A stretch of DNA of 64,000 bases from Isoetes taiwanensis. Lineage: Eukaryota > Streptophyta > Lycopodiopsida > Isoetales > Isoetaceae. Numbering within the stretch: the stretch's first letter is position 1; every line of letters starts with the position of its first letter. Shown piece by piece: positions 36,001 to 46,491 of this stretch. The translations under genes were made by a program, and so were the position numbers. The notes beneath the pieces were generated by a model. That model had not been told where the DNA came from, did no database searches, and saw nothing but the letters and a program-made list of their open reading frames with translations. The stretch lies in assembly GCA_021234155.1 (NCBI GenBank), contig JAJEKV010000015.1:3072852-3136851 (forward strand), given 5' to 3'.

Positions 36001-37411
36001 TCACATGCGCGTCTTAGTTCCTTCAAAAGCCATATACCTGGTTGTCAAGAAGATGCAAGCGCCTGCAACTTCCATCAGTTGGGAAATCACGCGTTCACAC
36101 AAGATGGTTCAGATACCCATTGCCATCTTTATGGAATAGCTACAGAAACTGCTTCTGTTAAGTAACACAATCGATGGTATTTCATGCATATACAACTACA
36201 GTGTGGTGTGAGGGCGAGGATGACCCAGAAAGCTACAGAACTGATACAATCCATAAACCTGAGAGTGCATTCGCCAAGAGGACAGAAACATCTAGTTTAT
36301 TAGACGACATCAAATTGTTCCATTGATTCGTCAGTTTTTTGGCAGGAGATCGAGACTCTTACAACTCAATACAACCTAGAAAGTGAAAGGACAAAGGAAC
36401 TAGAAAGACTCCTCGCTTGTGTTCGCATGGAGAGCAAGGTAACCCAAATTACTAATATTATAATGGAAGTCTAGACAAATGTGACAGTGCTTTGTGCAGG
36501 ACGTAGTAAGAGAGTATGGTATGATGCGAGATCGGTCTTTCTCCCTGGAGGAGCAGGTAAGCTATTCTTGGCCGGCAGTTATTCTTTTTGTCATATGATT
36601 GGATCATACTTTGTTAAGTTTTGATCTTATAGATTCACCATGGTTGTCTGTATTCTGTAACAGGTCCGCACGTTGCAGGTTACAAGGGATGTACAAAGCA
36701 AAGAGATTATGAGACTACAGGCCTTAATACTGCATAATAATGTACTTCCACTTACCTATATGTGTCCCCTACAATTCATAGCAGTGGAGGCATTGTATAG
36801 TTGTTTCCATCATTGAACAGTCCTAATGGAGAAAGACTTAAGCAGACTAATCCTGAGGAGGACAATAAACGTGCTGGAATGGTTTCTACCAGCTCGCAGA
36901 CAGTTGATAATGAGGTTGATAGTAGCTCGGAACTCAGCATCCTGAAGGTTAATTATCTGAAAGCAGACGCTTTTGTTTTTCGTTTTGAGTAAGCTAAAAA
37001 ATTCTTCTCCTGTTAGGCAAAGGCTGATGAATTGGAAATGCGCAATATATCACTAGCATCAGACTTGTCAAAGACAGCAGCGTTGTACCAAGAATGCTTA
37101 AAAAAACTGCAAAATGCTGAGATGCAGTGGGTTATCCATTACTAGGACTTCCATTACTGCCTGGTGTTTTTTAACTTACTTCTTTGTCTTGCTTTTTTTT
37201 CTTGTAGGTGTAACCAACAGAAAAGGGAGCATGATCAAATTCTCCTTTTATTGTCAAAGGTAGCCTGCAGTTATATTGTTCTGCAGCGTTCACAGACCTG
37301 TTAATTGAGTTAGCTCCTATGCAGGTTGATGAAGAAAGGATGGTGCTACGGAAAAGGTGCGCGGAACTTGGTTCTGGAACTGAACCATCAGATGCGCCTA
37401 AGGGTGCCTGA
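27013..37411 (+). CDS. CEP135/BLD10-like coiled-coil protein (28 coding exons, 988 aa)
   Basis: Probable centriole/basal-body cartwheel protein, needed in plants for the blepharoplast of swimming sperm. Exons: 27013-27475, 27604-27663, 27746-27818, 27896-27989, 28145-28202, 28582-28649, 28986-29114, 29209-29274, 29352-29438, 30711-30754, 30830-30955, 31040-31121, 31256-31432, 32742-32888, 33540-33614, 33685-33741, 33808-33903, 33989-34096, 34557-34667, 34727-34843, 35067-35171, 36346-36438, 36500-36556, 36664-36741, 36801-36947, 37018-37127, 37208-37259, 37325-37411. These sum to 2967 nt and one uninterrupted frame. The N-terminus (LKEWGYTKSL then PLVNGLDRDTFLLVEKLIHD) parallels the CEP135 start, where a LxxLGYxxxL helix is followed by a hydrophobic LVEKLxxDL helix. 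The rest is nearly all heptad coiled coil (E/K/Q/L-rich). Intron 4 has a GC donor (CAG|GCAAGT). Introns 9, 13 and 21 exceed 1 kb; 13 and 21 hold LINE remnants. It is shorter than algal BLD10. TSGA10-like is the main alternative name. Confidence 0.8.
29439..30710 (+). other. Long intron 9 of the CEP135-like gene
   Basis: 1.27 kb of AT-rich sequence. It contains a degenerate direct repeat around TTAGTGGCTGAC (about 30222 and 30332) with CACACC/GAATTC-like words, probably a decayed insertion. No coding domain is seen, and an unrecognised small exon cannot be excluded. Confidence 0.5.
31180..31288 (+). repeat. Partial duplication of the start of exon 13
   Basis: GTGGAAAAGCTCAAATCTAG plus CTTGAACAGAA at 31186-31216 is repeated with few changes at 31256-31286, the start of the exon used here (GTAGAAAAGCTTAAATCCAG). 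A shared TTTGTTGATT/CATGATTCTTTGAT word lies before each copy. The upstream copy lacks a good acceptor (CCAAG instead of CCAG), so it is read as intronic. Confidence 0.75.
31480..32632 (+). mobile_element. 5'-truncated LINE in intron 13, with CCHC and C-terminal PIP-like box
   Basis: This non-LTR retrotransposon tail lies in the same orientation as the host gene. Broken frames give FRVSSHQLEIEVGRAKN, a zinc motif CPMCDLNMVESEEHFIFTCP (about 31966-32025) and a 110-residue basic tail ending at 32457. The tail contains KQTEITNFFS, which fits the PCNA-interacting PIP consensus QxxIxxFF, followed by two Lys-rich stretches. A 7-bp direct duplication (GAGGATCGAGGATCG at about 31946) shifts the frame just before the zinc motif, and another break lies near 31880. 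A (CTTT)n tail at 32604-32631 ends the insertion. The reverse-transcriptase core is missing, so the copy is inactive. Confidence 0.75.
35690..36150 (+). mobile_element. Second LINE C-terminal remnant, in intron 21
   Basis: The frame at 35710-35892 aligns with the tail of the LINE in intron 13: FIHEPAQEKRSILRNRN against FVHELSLDRRNILKQKN, then KQISLFF against KQTEITNFF, then KKRKLYDKGVT against KRKYPDPKGVT. The I-x-x-F-F core of the PIP-like box is kept, but the glutamine position holds Ser. The copy is otherwise decayed. Confidence 0.6.
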
Positions 37412-38650
37412 ATCTTGAATGGGGTCGGAATATTGGAACGGATTACTGTTTATCGTGTATAGAACATATCTCTGGCGCAGTGTGGCTGAACTAACATTGT
37501 ATCATATCAACCAGTCACTTTAACCCTATCCACAGCATACATATATGGGGGCATATTTTTTAGCAGTTTTTCAGATCCTGGATTTTCACTGGGCACTGTG
37601 CTGCTTCTGAGTGCCCATTCCATTTAAGCTGACCATTTCTGTATACAAATGTATGAAGAGATGTTTTTTGCGGTGGAGTTCAACATATAATATGTAAAGC
37701 AAAATATCTGAATAGAAGGGAACATTTGTGAACAATTATCAATATTAAACAAGGATTCTTCAATGGGTTGTTGAAATGATGTTTTCTTATGGCTCAGTGA
37801 CGTGCCTGAAGTTTCCAACGTCGCATTTTCTCCTTCCTTTTGTGGGTCCGGCTTTGGATGGAGTGGCTTGCGCTTTGATCCTCTGTGATAGTGCTGACGG
37901 ATTTAAAGGTTTACTCCGAGGTGCTGCGTGATGCTAAGCCGGCTTGATAGTTCCTATCCCAAGAAAATTTTTGTTGTAGCTCTATTTTTTGCATTCTGGC
38001 TGACAGGACTCGGCGACTTTTAATCCCTAAGGACGACACACGGCGAGTTTGCAAGAGATTTTTGGTAAATTTCTACATTCTTTTGCATTTCTTTTTAAGT
38101 GTTTCTTTCACTAATATGTTGCATTTCTTATGTATCAGGGTGGCTTTTCTTATTTTTGGGAGGAGCGATGGCAAGAAGACGATAATTGCTTTGGATTTTA
38201 ATGCCTTATCGTTTGGATTTTAATGCCTTATAGTTTCAATCTCGGTGTCGTTCTAAGTTATGCTCAATTGAGGTGTTTAGGCATAATTAGGCTCCTATTT
38301 TCTCTTTGAAGGTTGAAGACTTTGAACCCTAAGTTCTTAAAGATATCGACAGTACTTGTGACACATCGTTTTGTTGATCAAGAAGGATGTTATGAGTATG
38401 CAAAGTTATAAGGATGTTCCTTCTGTTGAGAATGTTGCTCCTTTGTCTAATGTTGCAAGAATGTTGTGTATATTCTTGAAGAAGACACTCAAAGAAAGGT
38501 ACATGGTCAATGATCTGTAGAGTTCTTCTGCATTATGCGTTGTCTAAAGCTATTGCATGTTGTGTTTTTGCATGGATAACAACATTCTATTGTTGGAGAC
38601 AAGGGACACAAGAGAACAAGGAAACAAATTTTGGTCAATTTATTGCTAGC
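37412..38650. other. 3' UTR of the CEP135-like gene, then unassigned DNA
   Basis: The first ~300 bp are the probable 3' UTR. A TTTTAATGCCTTATMGTTT word is repeated at about 38198 and 38219. No further gene is recognised to 38650. Confidence 0.4.
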
Positions 38651-38718
38651 AAGTCTTTGAGCTAAGGCTTAGGTTTTGTGGAGTGTAACAATCCCCTGTT
38701 GTATTGTTGTATGTACAA

Positions 38719-38866
38719 GCTGGAATTGTTACGTCTCTTTCCCATGTTGCATGTCCAACCTGGAATTGTTACGTCTCTTTCCCATGTTGCGTGTCCATGT
38801 CTCTTTCCCATGTTGCATGTCCAACCTGGAATTGTTACGTCTCTTTCCCATGTTGCGTGTCCATGC
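38719..38866 (+). repeat. Short tandem repeat TGGAATTGTTACGTCTCTTT
   Basis: Units of about 40 bp (TGGAATTGTTACGTCTCTTT followed by CCCATGTTGCATGTCCAACC) occur three times, with a shorter fourth piece. The small open frames across this stretch reflect the repeat. Confidence 0.85.
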
Positions 38867-38989
38867 GGGACACCGTTCACATCATTGACATTTGATACAC
38901 CCAATACACCCATATTGGGGGGATATCGAGGCATGTTATAGCCTTGGTTTGGGAAATACCGAGGTTTAAGCATGTATTCGAACTTTTTC

Positions 38990-40013
38990 AAATAGGACGA
39001 AAATTCATGATGACAACAAAACTTTTTTTCTTTTTCCTTTTTTTTTTTTTTTTTTTTTAATAGAATTGAAGAATACCTTTATAACTTGTTGAATAGCTTC
39101 AAAAAAATCAGGAAACTTGATGGGTCAAGCTAAGAAGTTTTATGAAGCAAGGTTACAACTATTAAAGTTGTTACGAATCATCTTTAGTTCCTGCAAATTC
39201 AACAAACTTAGATACATAAAATTAGTTTTAATCTCTAGGAACTGGAACTTCTGGTATAAATTCACCATCCAACCGAGCTCAAACTGCAATTAAGGTCTAT
39301 CTGGCTCTACCCAATCCTGAGAATCTGACAAAGTAATTGCTCCTCTGGGTTCCTGCCTGCAATATACTAGTTATGAATTTGGGATCTTGCTTTTGAAATT
39401 GGGAGCCGGCTTTAAACTCATGAACAACTGTGGTTTCCCTCCTTTTACTCTGAGAATCTACCTATCCATCTGGATAGACTCTTTGGCACAATCAAGACTT
39501 CTACATAAGTCTCAAATAAAACTTGGCTTTATCAGCGATCAGAATTGGATTAAGCAATTGTGATTTTCTCTAGCTTCTACATGTTCGATTCTACAATTTC
39601 TATTGCATATATTCAGTTCATATCTTTATGAAAGGAATTGCCGTTAGCTTAATTGGACTACCTTTTGCCTAATCTAGGCTTAATCTGCCTCATTCTGCTC
39701 TGGACCAATCATATCCGACCAATTGCAGACCTGTCCAGCCAACTTCCAGATCAGGCTGGCAGCTTCTAACTGGTTTCAGATGTTTGGTCGCTACTTCCAT
39801 TGTATCGACCAGTTCAAACACTTTTGTTTTATAATTTTAATGTTTTGTAACTTTCCTAAGATCATATATTTATCGCGGATCTTTCATGAGCCCTAACCTC
39901 TACGAGGCTTTATCCCATAGCCCAGGCACCCAAACCATATCAATTCCTTCCCTTCCTCGAGATGCTTGCCCTCAAGCATGTGGAACGCACCAATGTTGCC
40001 ACAAGGAATTAAA
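38990..40013. other. Unassigned DNA with a 38-bp poly-T run
   Basis: A T-rich run at about 39022-39059 could be the poly(A) tail of a minus-strand insertion. Nothing else is recognisable. The word GGATCTTTCATGAGCCCTAAC (39880-39900) recurs as GGATCCTTCATGAGCCCCAAC inside the LTR at 40079-40099. Confidence 0.35.
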
Positions 40014-40838
40014 CCTTGGCTCTGATACCAAATGTTATGCACTAGGACCTCTAGTGATAACCAACACACCAAAAGGGCGGATCCTTCATGAGCCCCAACA
40101 TCACTCAGACTATATCAAAAGTCACTCACACTTACACTTAAAGTAACCTCAAAGTTACACTCTTTGTACATTACACTCACCTTTATACATTTACATGTTA
40201 TACATAGTTTTATTGCATAAACCTTAGTTCTCCCTATAAACTACTCCCACCTTTTGGAGAGCTTGCCTTGGATCGAGCGCTCCCAGCAGCCAGTGCCTTC
40301 CTCTTCAAACTCTAGCCATGCTCTTGCTCCTCACTACCTTAATGATGCAGACATGGCATGCTACATGATTACTGGATCTTCCTTATTGGCGCTAGTTTAG
40401 AGTCCTGTTTTAAGTATTGTAGTGAACCTGCTGAAAATAATTGAAATAGAAAATACACAAGAAATATGCAAAGAATGTACGAGATAATTGGATATCTATG
40501 ATACAACAAAGTAGAATACAAAAGTAGGGGAGTAGGAACACAAGGACAAGAGCTAAAAGGCTTAAGATTAACGTTAAACTAAAATGGTTCAACAAAAATG
40601 AGGTGTCTCTATATAAAGGTCTTGGCTTCTAGATCAACGACCATAATCGCGCCACTCCAAAGTGTAAAGGGGATGTCTTCAAGGAATCTTGGTAGCTCAC
40701 TTCTTAAAGATGTTATTCCACAACTATAAAGTTGCGAGTACAATTCTTGCTTCATGCAACTAACTTTTGCATCCATGTTACAACCATCTTTATACATGTG
40801 AGTATAGTACCTGTATGGTCGTCACGCCACCCCCTTCT
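40014..40838 (-). mobile_element. LTR (40033-40824) flanked by PBS and polypurine tract
   Basis: Read on the minus strand: a polypurine tract AGAAGGGGGTGGCG (40838-40825), then an LTR beginning TGACGACC (40824) and ending CATAACA (40033), then two bases, then TGGTATCAGAGCCAAGG (40030-40014), a primer-binding site complementary to the initiator tRNA-Met 3' end. A TATA-like TTTATATAGAGAC lies near 40618-40606. The LTR is 792 bp with TG...CA ends. Having a polypurine tract on one side and a primer site on the other means internal sequence flanks the LTR on both sides. Confidence 0.6.
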
Positions 40839-40899
40839 GACAAGGGCAACGTGATGTCGAGCCAGAGTTGTACTCGGGCTAGGCTTCTCTGGATAGCAA

Positions 40900-41870
40900 C
40901 GATGAAACACAACTATATCAGGAGCATTGGCAACATTCTCAGTAGGTTTCCAAGTATGATTTCAAGGGGAATAGCCTTCCAAATCCACCAAATAATAAAG
41001 ATGTTACAAGAACTTGGAGTTCAAAAATTCTCGAACTTCAAAATCCGCATGGTCATCAATCTCGGCTGGTAGTGGAGTGGAGGTATCCAATGTAAAAGGG
41101 ATTCATCATGTAGATTTCCAACAAAGAGACATGGAACACCAGTTGAAGATGAACTTACGGTGGAAGCTCCAAACGAAAGCTATCGTTACCAACTCTGTCG
41201 ACGATCGGATAAGGCTATAAATGCCGATAGGCAAGCTTGTTACAGGGACGAACGATCAATAGTTCCTATGCAAGTATCAAACAAGGTCATCGACTATAAA
41301 AGGTGGGGAGTGTTAACGATGCTGATTAGCATGATGATGATAACATGCTTGGGCTTAAGAAGGTGTTGATGATAATACTTGAGCATGCGAAGCTTCTCGA
41401 GCTGAGCCTCCACAATTATATCCCAAGGCAATGAAGGACTATTGAAGAGGAGTGCCGGTATTAACAAAGAACAGTGTCTGGGCAGTGGAAACATGGAAAG
41501 AATTTTTGTAAGCAAAACTTGCCAAAGGTAGCCAATCAACTGGTCATCCTGTTGATATGATGAAGCATCACAAATATTGCTCAGTGCATTCTGCTTGCCC
41601 ATTGGTATTTGGATGCCGTCCAAAAGCTAACAAACACTCCAAATGCAAGAGTTGCAGAAGATGCTTTCAAAAGCTGGCTCAAAAGCTGGCAAGAAACCGA
41701 GGACCACGATAATGATGGTATCTGTTAAGCCATGAAGTCGAACTACTTCTCGCAATAAAAGCTCAAACGTAGCTTCGCTGGAGATGGAGGTACTACAAGA
41801 AATGAAGTCGGTCATTTTAGAGAAGCGGTCAATGACAACAAGGCGACTTTGAGAAATGTTTTTTTATTAT
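40900..41870 (-). pseudogene. Ty3/gypsy integrase and chromodomain remnant
   Basis: On the minus strand from about 41870, LVVIDRFSKMTDFISC then LLREVVRLHGLTDTI matches the gypsy integrase core (vDRFSKmaHFip ... REVvrLHGlp-x-sI). In a second frame (about 41640-41400) it continues as FGWHPNTNGQAE and PVDWLPLASFAYKNSFHVST, the conserved integrase C-terminal half. Further along (about 41060-40900), YYLVDWKAIPLE resembles a chromodomain (YlVKWkgyp-x-e). Integrase inserts element DNA; the chromodomain of chromoviruses targets chromatin. Several frame changes and stops show it is dead. It leads directly into the polypurine tract and LTR at 40838-40033, so these belong to one element. Confidence 0.7.
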
Positions 41871-44400
41871 TAATATACATGTCAGCAAAACATCAAGAAT
41901 GATGTAGAACAAAGCAAAAGCATAAGAGTGTAATGGATTCCCGCAGCTCTAGAGGCGACTATGGCAAAAAATGGACCTACTTCAACAGGGATGAGAGGAC
42001 TAATTACGATAAAGGGCCTAAACAGTACGGAAAGAGACGCCAAGATGATTTCTAGAACGTTAATGATTCACAAGACAATGAGGATGATCTAGACAACAAC
42101 CAGGTTTTACTTATGCTTACATTCGTAAAGAAGACTGGAGCTTTTTTTATTGCTCTTGATAGACAATAGGGCATAGAGATATCTGAATCAATGAAATACA
42201 TACATGTAAGATCTTTAATAAAGGCAGATTCTAACAATAGACGGTGGGATCTTGTTGCATAACGGTAAAAAGGTCGATTTAACTGATATAAAAATCAGAG
42301 AATAGATTGCTAGTTCCAAGATAATCATGGCTTAATCATGGTTTAAGAGCATAAGCTTTTGTTTTCTGGTTTTTCTTCAGCCAGCTATGAATAGATATAT
42401 AAAACATTGAACTAATAGAGATTTTAGATCGTGTAGCTACACAAATAATACATTATGATAACTTTCCTTTCCGCAAGTTTCTAATTCATGGAAGATGATA
42501 GAAATCAGAGAATAAATAGGAAGATATATGCCAAGATTGGCAAGATTACTAAATCTGATAGGATAACTATGCTTGACAAGTGGATTTACTGATGCATTAT
42601 TGGGCAGAAGATATGTCATATACTTAATTTAAGCAATAAATTTGACTGTTTAAAGACTTAATGGAGTCTTATATACATAATGTGCTAAATATTTGGATAG
42701 AAGTAGAGGATGATTTCTATATTTGCCATAATACATGTGCAAATTGCAGGTGAATGCTGGAATATGCATACTCTATTAGTTATATTAGCATGACAATAAC
42801 CTTGCAGAGGAAAACATGCATATAGTTGGATCATTATACTCAAAGCTGAGACTAATTGATGAACATAAGATATTATTTCATCACTGATGCATCTATGTAT
42901 ATGCAGTTGCATTAGACTTATTCCAATATTCTTTCTGCTGTCTCTAACACAAAGGGCAAAAGGTATAATGGACAATTAGTGATGAACTAAAAATCCCAAT
43001 GTACCTTTTGGCCCGTGCCCTGATACCATTTTCACGCTAACAGGGTACTGGCTGGCTGCAGGTACGAGATTTTCTTCCCATTGTTACTTTTGCTCCGTGT
43101 GTTGATTTTGGCTTAAAGGATGATGGATGTCTAGAAGATTAAGATACTAATTCAAGGGCATATAATGACGACAGAAGCAATAACAATGGATAAGAGCTGT
43201 TTCAATTACGGATTACAGGGTTTTTCAAAACTTGAAAGTTTTTTATAATAGTAGTACTATGTATAGATTGCTAGCAATTTTCAAGAAATGATTGCAATCA
43301 GGTTTTGGCTATAGATGATAACAGACATATCCTTAGCATAGTCATTTCTATGGTCACAGTAAGTCTGGCTCAAAATAATAACAGACATAAAAAATCTATA
43401 TTTTGGAGGAAAAAAAGTGCTTTTTGAAGTTATCTCCTTATCTTGTACCGGTTCATGTATAACAATGGTGTTTTGTATACTTCCACCTCATAAATATAAG
43501 ACATTCCACAAGTTCTAGTAAACTGTGTCTCAAATACTTGTAATGATACAGACATTTCAGAAAAATTAAAGCTGAAACTTGGATCCATTGTTGGTAATAT
43601 TATGATGGAAATACTGATCCCAGATATAAGTTTTAAGAAAATACATACAAATGTATTATTTAGAATAGGATAAGTCTTGTGATTATAGTAATCTCAACAT
43701 GCAATAATCTTGCAACAGTAGACTATAAGACCTAGACGAATTGCTGAGAATTATGCTATTAAAGGATTACAGAATACAAGCCTTAAACAATGGTCGAAAA
43801 ATACAGTAATATTGGCTTGATTAATTTAGAGAAGAACTGAGGATGTATGAATTATGAAAAGATGGTTTTCTCAGTATTACATAGAGGTTGATGGATATAA
43901 CTTATGCAAGAACTGACAGTAGTATTATAAGATGCTTACATGATTTTAAAGAGGAGCAAGGGTTTAACCAGTTGAAAACAATATAACATGGTAAGATAAA
44001 TAGGTAAAAGGATACTACGCTAGTTTGGCTCATACTGGTAGTAGGATGATAATATTGCCAAGGGATTGACCGAGGCAGATGTCTGGTCTAGGTTTTCTAG
44101 TTCAGGCTGGTCTTTTAATAGACATTTCATCACACTAGAGATATCTGGTGTTGTGCATTACCTATATTCTACCTACCAGCTCTACAAAAACTGAGCATTC
44201 TGAAAGCATAACAATGGACAGGCTGGAGAATCTAGGCAACATAGGGCACTCAATAAAAAAAATTTCAATTACAAGGACACATCCAGTTGGTGGAGATATT
44301 GTTCAGGCACTCAATATGATACATAAGATATGTTCTTCTTTCTAACATATACATTTCAAATAAATGTGATGACTGCAACAATCATATATTCCAATAAAAT
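41871..44400. other. 2.5 kb AT-rich intergenic DNA
   Basis: No recognised gene. A plus-strand stretch at 41935-42050 (words such as GDYGKKWTYFNRDERTNYD) looks like a decayed coding piece with basic and aromatic residues, cut by a stop at 42051. The rest is low-complexity AT-rich sequence. Confidence 0.35.
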
Positions 44401-44401
44401 A

Positions 44402-45036
44402 TTAAGGGATCAATCCATGTTTTTCCACATATTTAACAAGGTATGGTTCCATGTCAGCTGTTCTATCTAGTTCTGGGTGTGAATCTAACACTTCACGCAC
44501 TATCATGCCCATAGCCAAATTATTCATAATAGGCATAAACTTCACCAGAAAATCATCTGTCGCAAAAATTTTTGGATCATAAGATGGTGGACTCAGGGCT
44601 TGCATTTGATTGTAGAAGCATTTGAGAGCATCATTATCCACTATGATTGTATCATCCATTCTCGATACCAAGTTCGCCCATCATGTTGCTCAAGTGTTTA
44701 GTGAAGATAGGCTTACCTGTTGGATCCTTGAGATTAGTGAACTTCACACATTTGTGTTGATTCCAAAAGGTCAACCAATGCCTACCCATTCCCCCCAGTG
44801 CCTCCACCGTATCCTTGATGTTTCGGAGTTCCATGGATGATCAAATACCAACTCGAAATAACCTAAATGCCTCATATGTCATCTCCTTCAAGTGCGGACG
44901 AGGATAGATCCACTTGGAATTTGATTCTACTGGTGTCTGGTGAAACCGATTTGGAGCCACTTTGTTTTTCGGAAAAGTCTTATAAAGAACTCCCTTTAGG
45001 TCGAACACCACAACCTTCTTAGAAACGCAAGGGAAG
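44402..45036 (-). pseudogene. FCP1/NIF-type HAD phosphatase-like exon, inactivated
   Basis: After a good acceptor (ATGTTTCAG), the minus strand reads KKVVVFDLKGVLYKTF, then WIYPRPHLKE, VGI-stop-SSMELRNI, FWNQHKCVKFTNLKDPTGKP, TIIVDNDALKCFYNQ and SYDPKIFATDDFLVKFMP. This follows the order of the plant DLNGVL-type HAD family (FDL-x-GvL; RPh; VGiWSS; W-x-q-x-x-C; KPiF-x-K; iivDds; PY/SYDP), members of which resemble the C-terminal-domain phosphatase FCP1/SCP fold. TGA stands where the family has Trp in GIWSS (about 44845), and a one-base shift lies near 44665-44655. The second catalytic Asp of DxD is replaced (D-L-K). The natural stop is at 44404-44402. It is the 3' end of the minus-strand coding unit. 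Confidence 0.7.
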
Positions 45037-45109
45037 CTGAAACATTAAACATGTATCTGGTCAGCAAGATATGATTAACATGCACACCCTTATATTATAC
45101 ATTGCAACA

Positions 45110-45252
45110 ATACAAACACGCCAGGTGTGATTTCTGTTAGGCTTAACCAAATCGCGCTCGGCGTGATTTAGTCTAACAATGACATATAATTAAAGCACGT
45201 TTGGCGCAATTTAATTCAAACTGAAGATAAACTAAATCACGTGTGGCGCGAT
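45110..45252. repeat. Four CACGCC/GGCGTG near-palindromic motifs
   Basis: Variants of CACGCCTGGCGTG occur at 45117-45129, 45153-45165, 45196-45208 and 45238-45250, each followed or preceded by an AATTT/ATTTA word. They sit in the gap between two coding pieces, probably an intron. Confidence 0.75.
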
Positions 45253-45338
45253 TTCATCTGCAAGGCGAGCAATACTAAGTACATACAATAAGTGTCCTGC
45301 CATACCTATCATCTTCAGTTTCGCTGTCGTCGTCGGCG

Positions 45339-46450
45339 TCATTCTCCCCTTCGGCCACCCTTAATCTCCATGCTCTTTTGACTGTTAGAATTGTTATTTT
45401 TTATTAGTCCCTTTACGTCCTTTACAACTGACATTATTTTAGTGTTGATTTGACAAACCTGGGAATCACTAGAGTCGCATGGGTTATAAATGACCTCTTC
45501 TCTCTCGGTTGCCTTATCAATTAAATCCCTGTTAACCTGTGAAAATATTGTAGGGATGGTTGCATCATCTGCAAGGGAGGCAAGGATATCCCCTATCTTA
45601 TGCATTATCACATTACTTTGAGCAGCTAGTTGCTCGTTACTTTCACCAGAACCATCGTCCATTTTTTAGTTGGACAAGTCCACGAGGCTTTTGATTGCTG
45701 AAGATTTCAGGTTGCCATAAGGGCCTTTAAGAGATTTGGCAAGTACATGCATGAGAAATGGTTCAAAAAAGTCTTTTGCCTGCTCATCACTCATAAAATT
45801 GTGGCATCTTCTAACACCCATCAGAGCCTCTCGGGCAATATAACCTCCAACATGAAGCTCCAAGCACGTTGTGTCAATTGGAGCAAAAGCCTCAACGAGG
45901 TAAGAAGCCAAAGATGGGGGGAAACCATTCTTATTTAAGGGGCCCTTCTCCTTAGTTAGTAGCTCGTACTTGATCTCACCACTTAGGAGAGGGTCCTGAT
46001 CCTCATCCTCTTCTAACTCATCTTCATGATCCTGATCGTAATCCATATGATAGAATATTGTTGTTAAGTCTGGATCATCTAGAAGAAAACATTCCCATGC
46101 ACTGCTATTGTCATCCTTGACCTTAGCATTATCATATTCCTTGTCTGACAGCATAGATATCATAATGAAGATTATATGTGCCATCTTCCTTACTGTTCAC
46201 AGCTCATTATCCCTAACATCATGTATTAGACATCCCTCTCTAATAACATTAAGGCACTCCAGATCATGACCAGTGCGTAGTGCATGCAGATATGAGCCAT
46301 CTGAAAGACAAACGATGATAATCGTAAAGGACCTCTCAGTTGTCAATCCTATACAACTGGTAAAGAAGATGCTATAGTCCTTCTGGTTCTCTCCATGTCC
46401 CCTCTCCCACCTCTACTGTCTAACACAAAGAGTGATATATTTCTAAGTCA
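45339..46450 (-). pseudogene. Unidentified acidic coding exon(s) with two in-frame stops
   Basis: One minus-strand frame runs from about 46450 to the stop at 45339, about 370 codons, broken only by single stop codons near 46199 and at 45668-45666. It includes SDGSYLHALRTGHDLECLNV, an acidic stretch (DYDQDHEDELEEDEDQD), FPPSLASYLVEAF, FFEPFLMHVLAKSL and a C-terminal part with MDDGSGESNEQLAAQSNVIM. I do not recognise the family. Frame conservation over this length shows it was recently coding. It lies between the HAD-like exon and the basic exon upstream. Confidence 0.5.
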
Positions 46451-46491
46451 AGTAGTTGATTCCGGTAAGAGACCTTTGTATGCAATGGAGA

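Noticed and set aside
38662-38991. 109-codon frame with repeated HATWERDVTIPGW words
   Set aside because: It is a direct translation of the 40-bp tandem repeat, with no homology recognised.
43008-43030. Second LTR primer-binding site (TGGTATCAGGGC on the minus strand)
   Set aside because: One mismatch to the tRNA-Met complement, no LTR ends, TATA or PPT nearby, and no similarity to the LTR at 40033-40824. Not enough to call an element.
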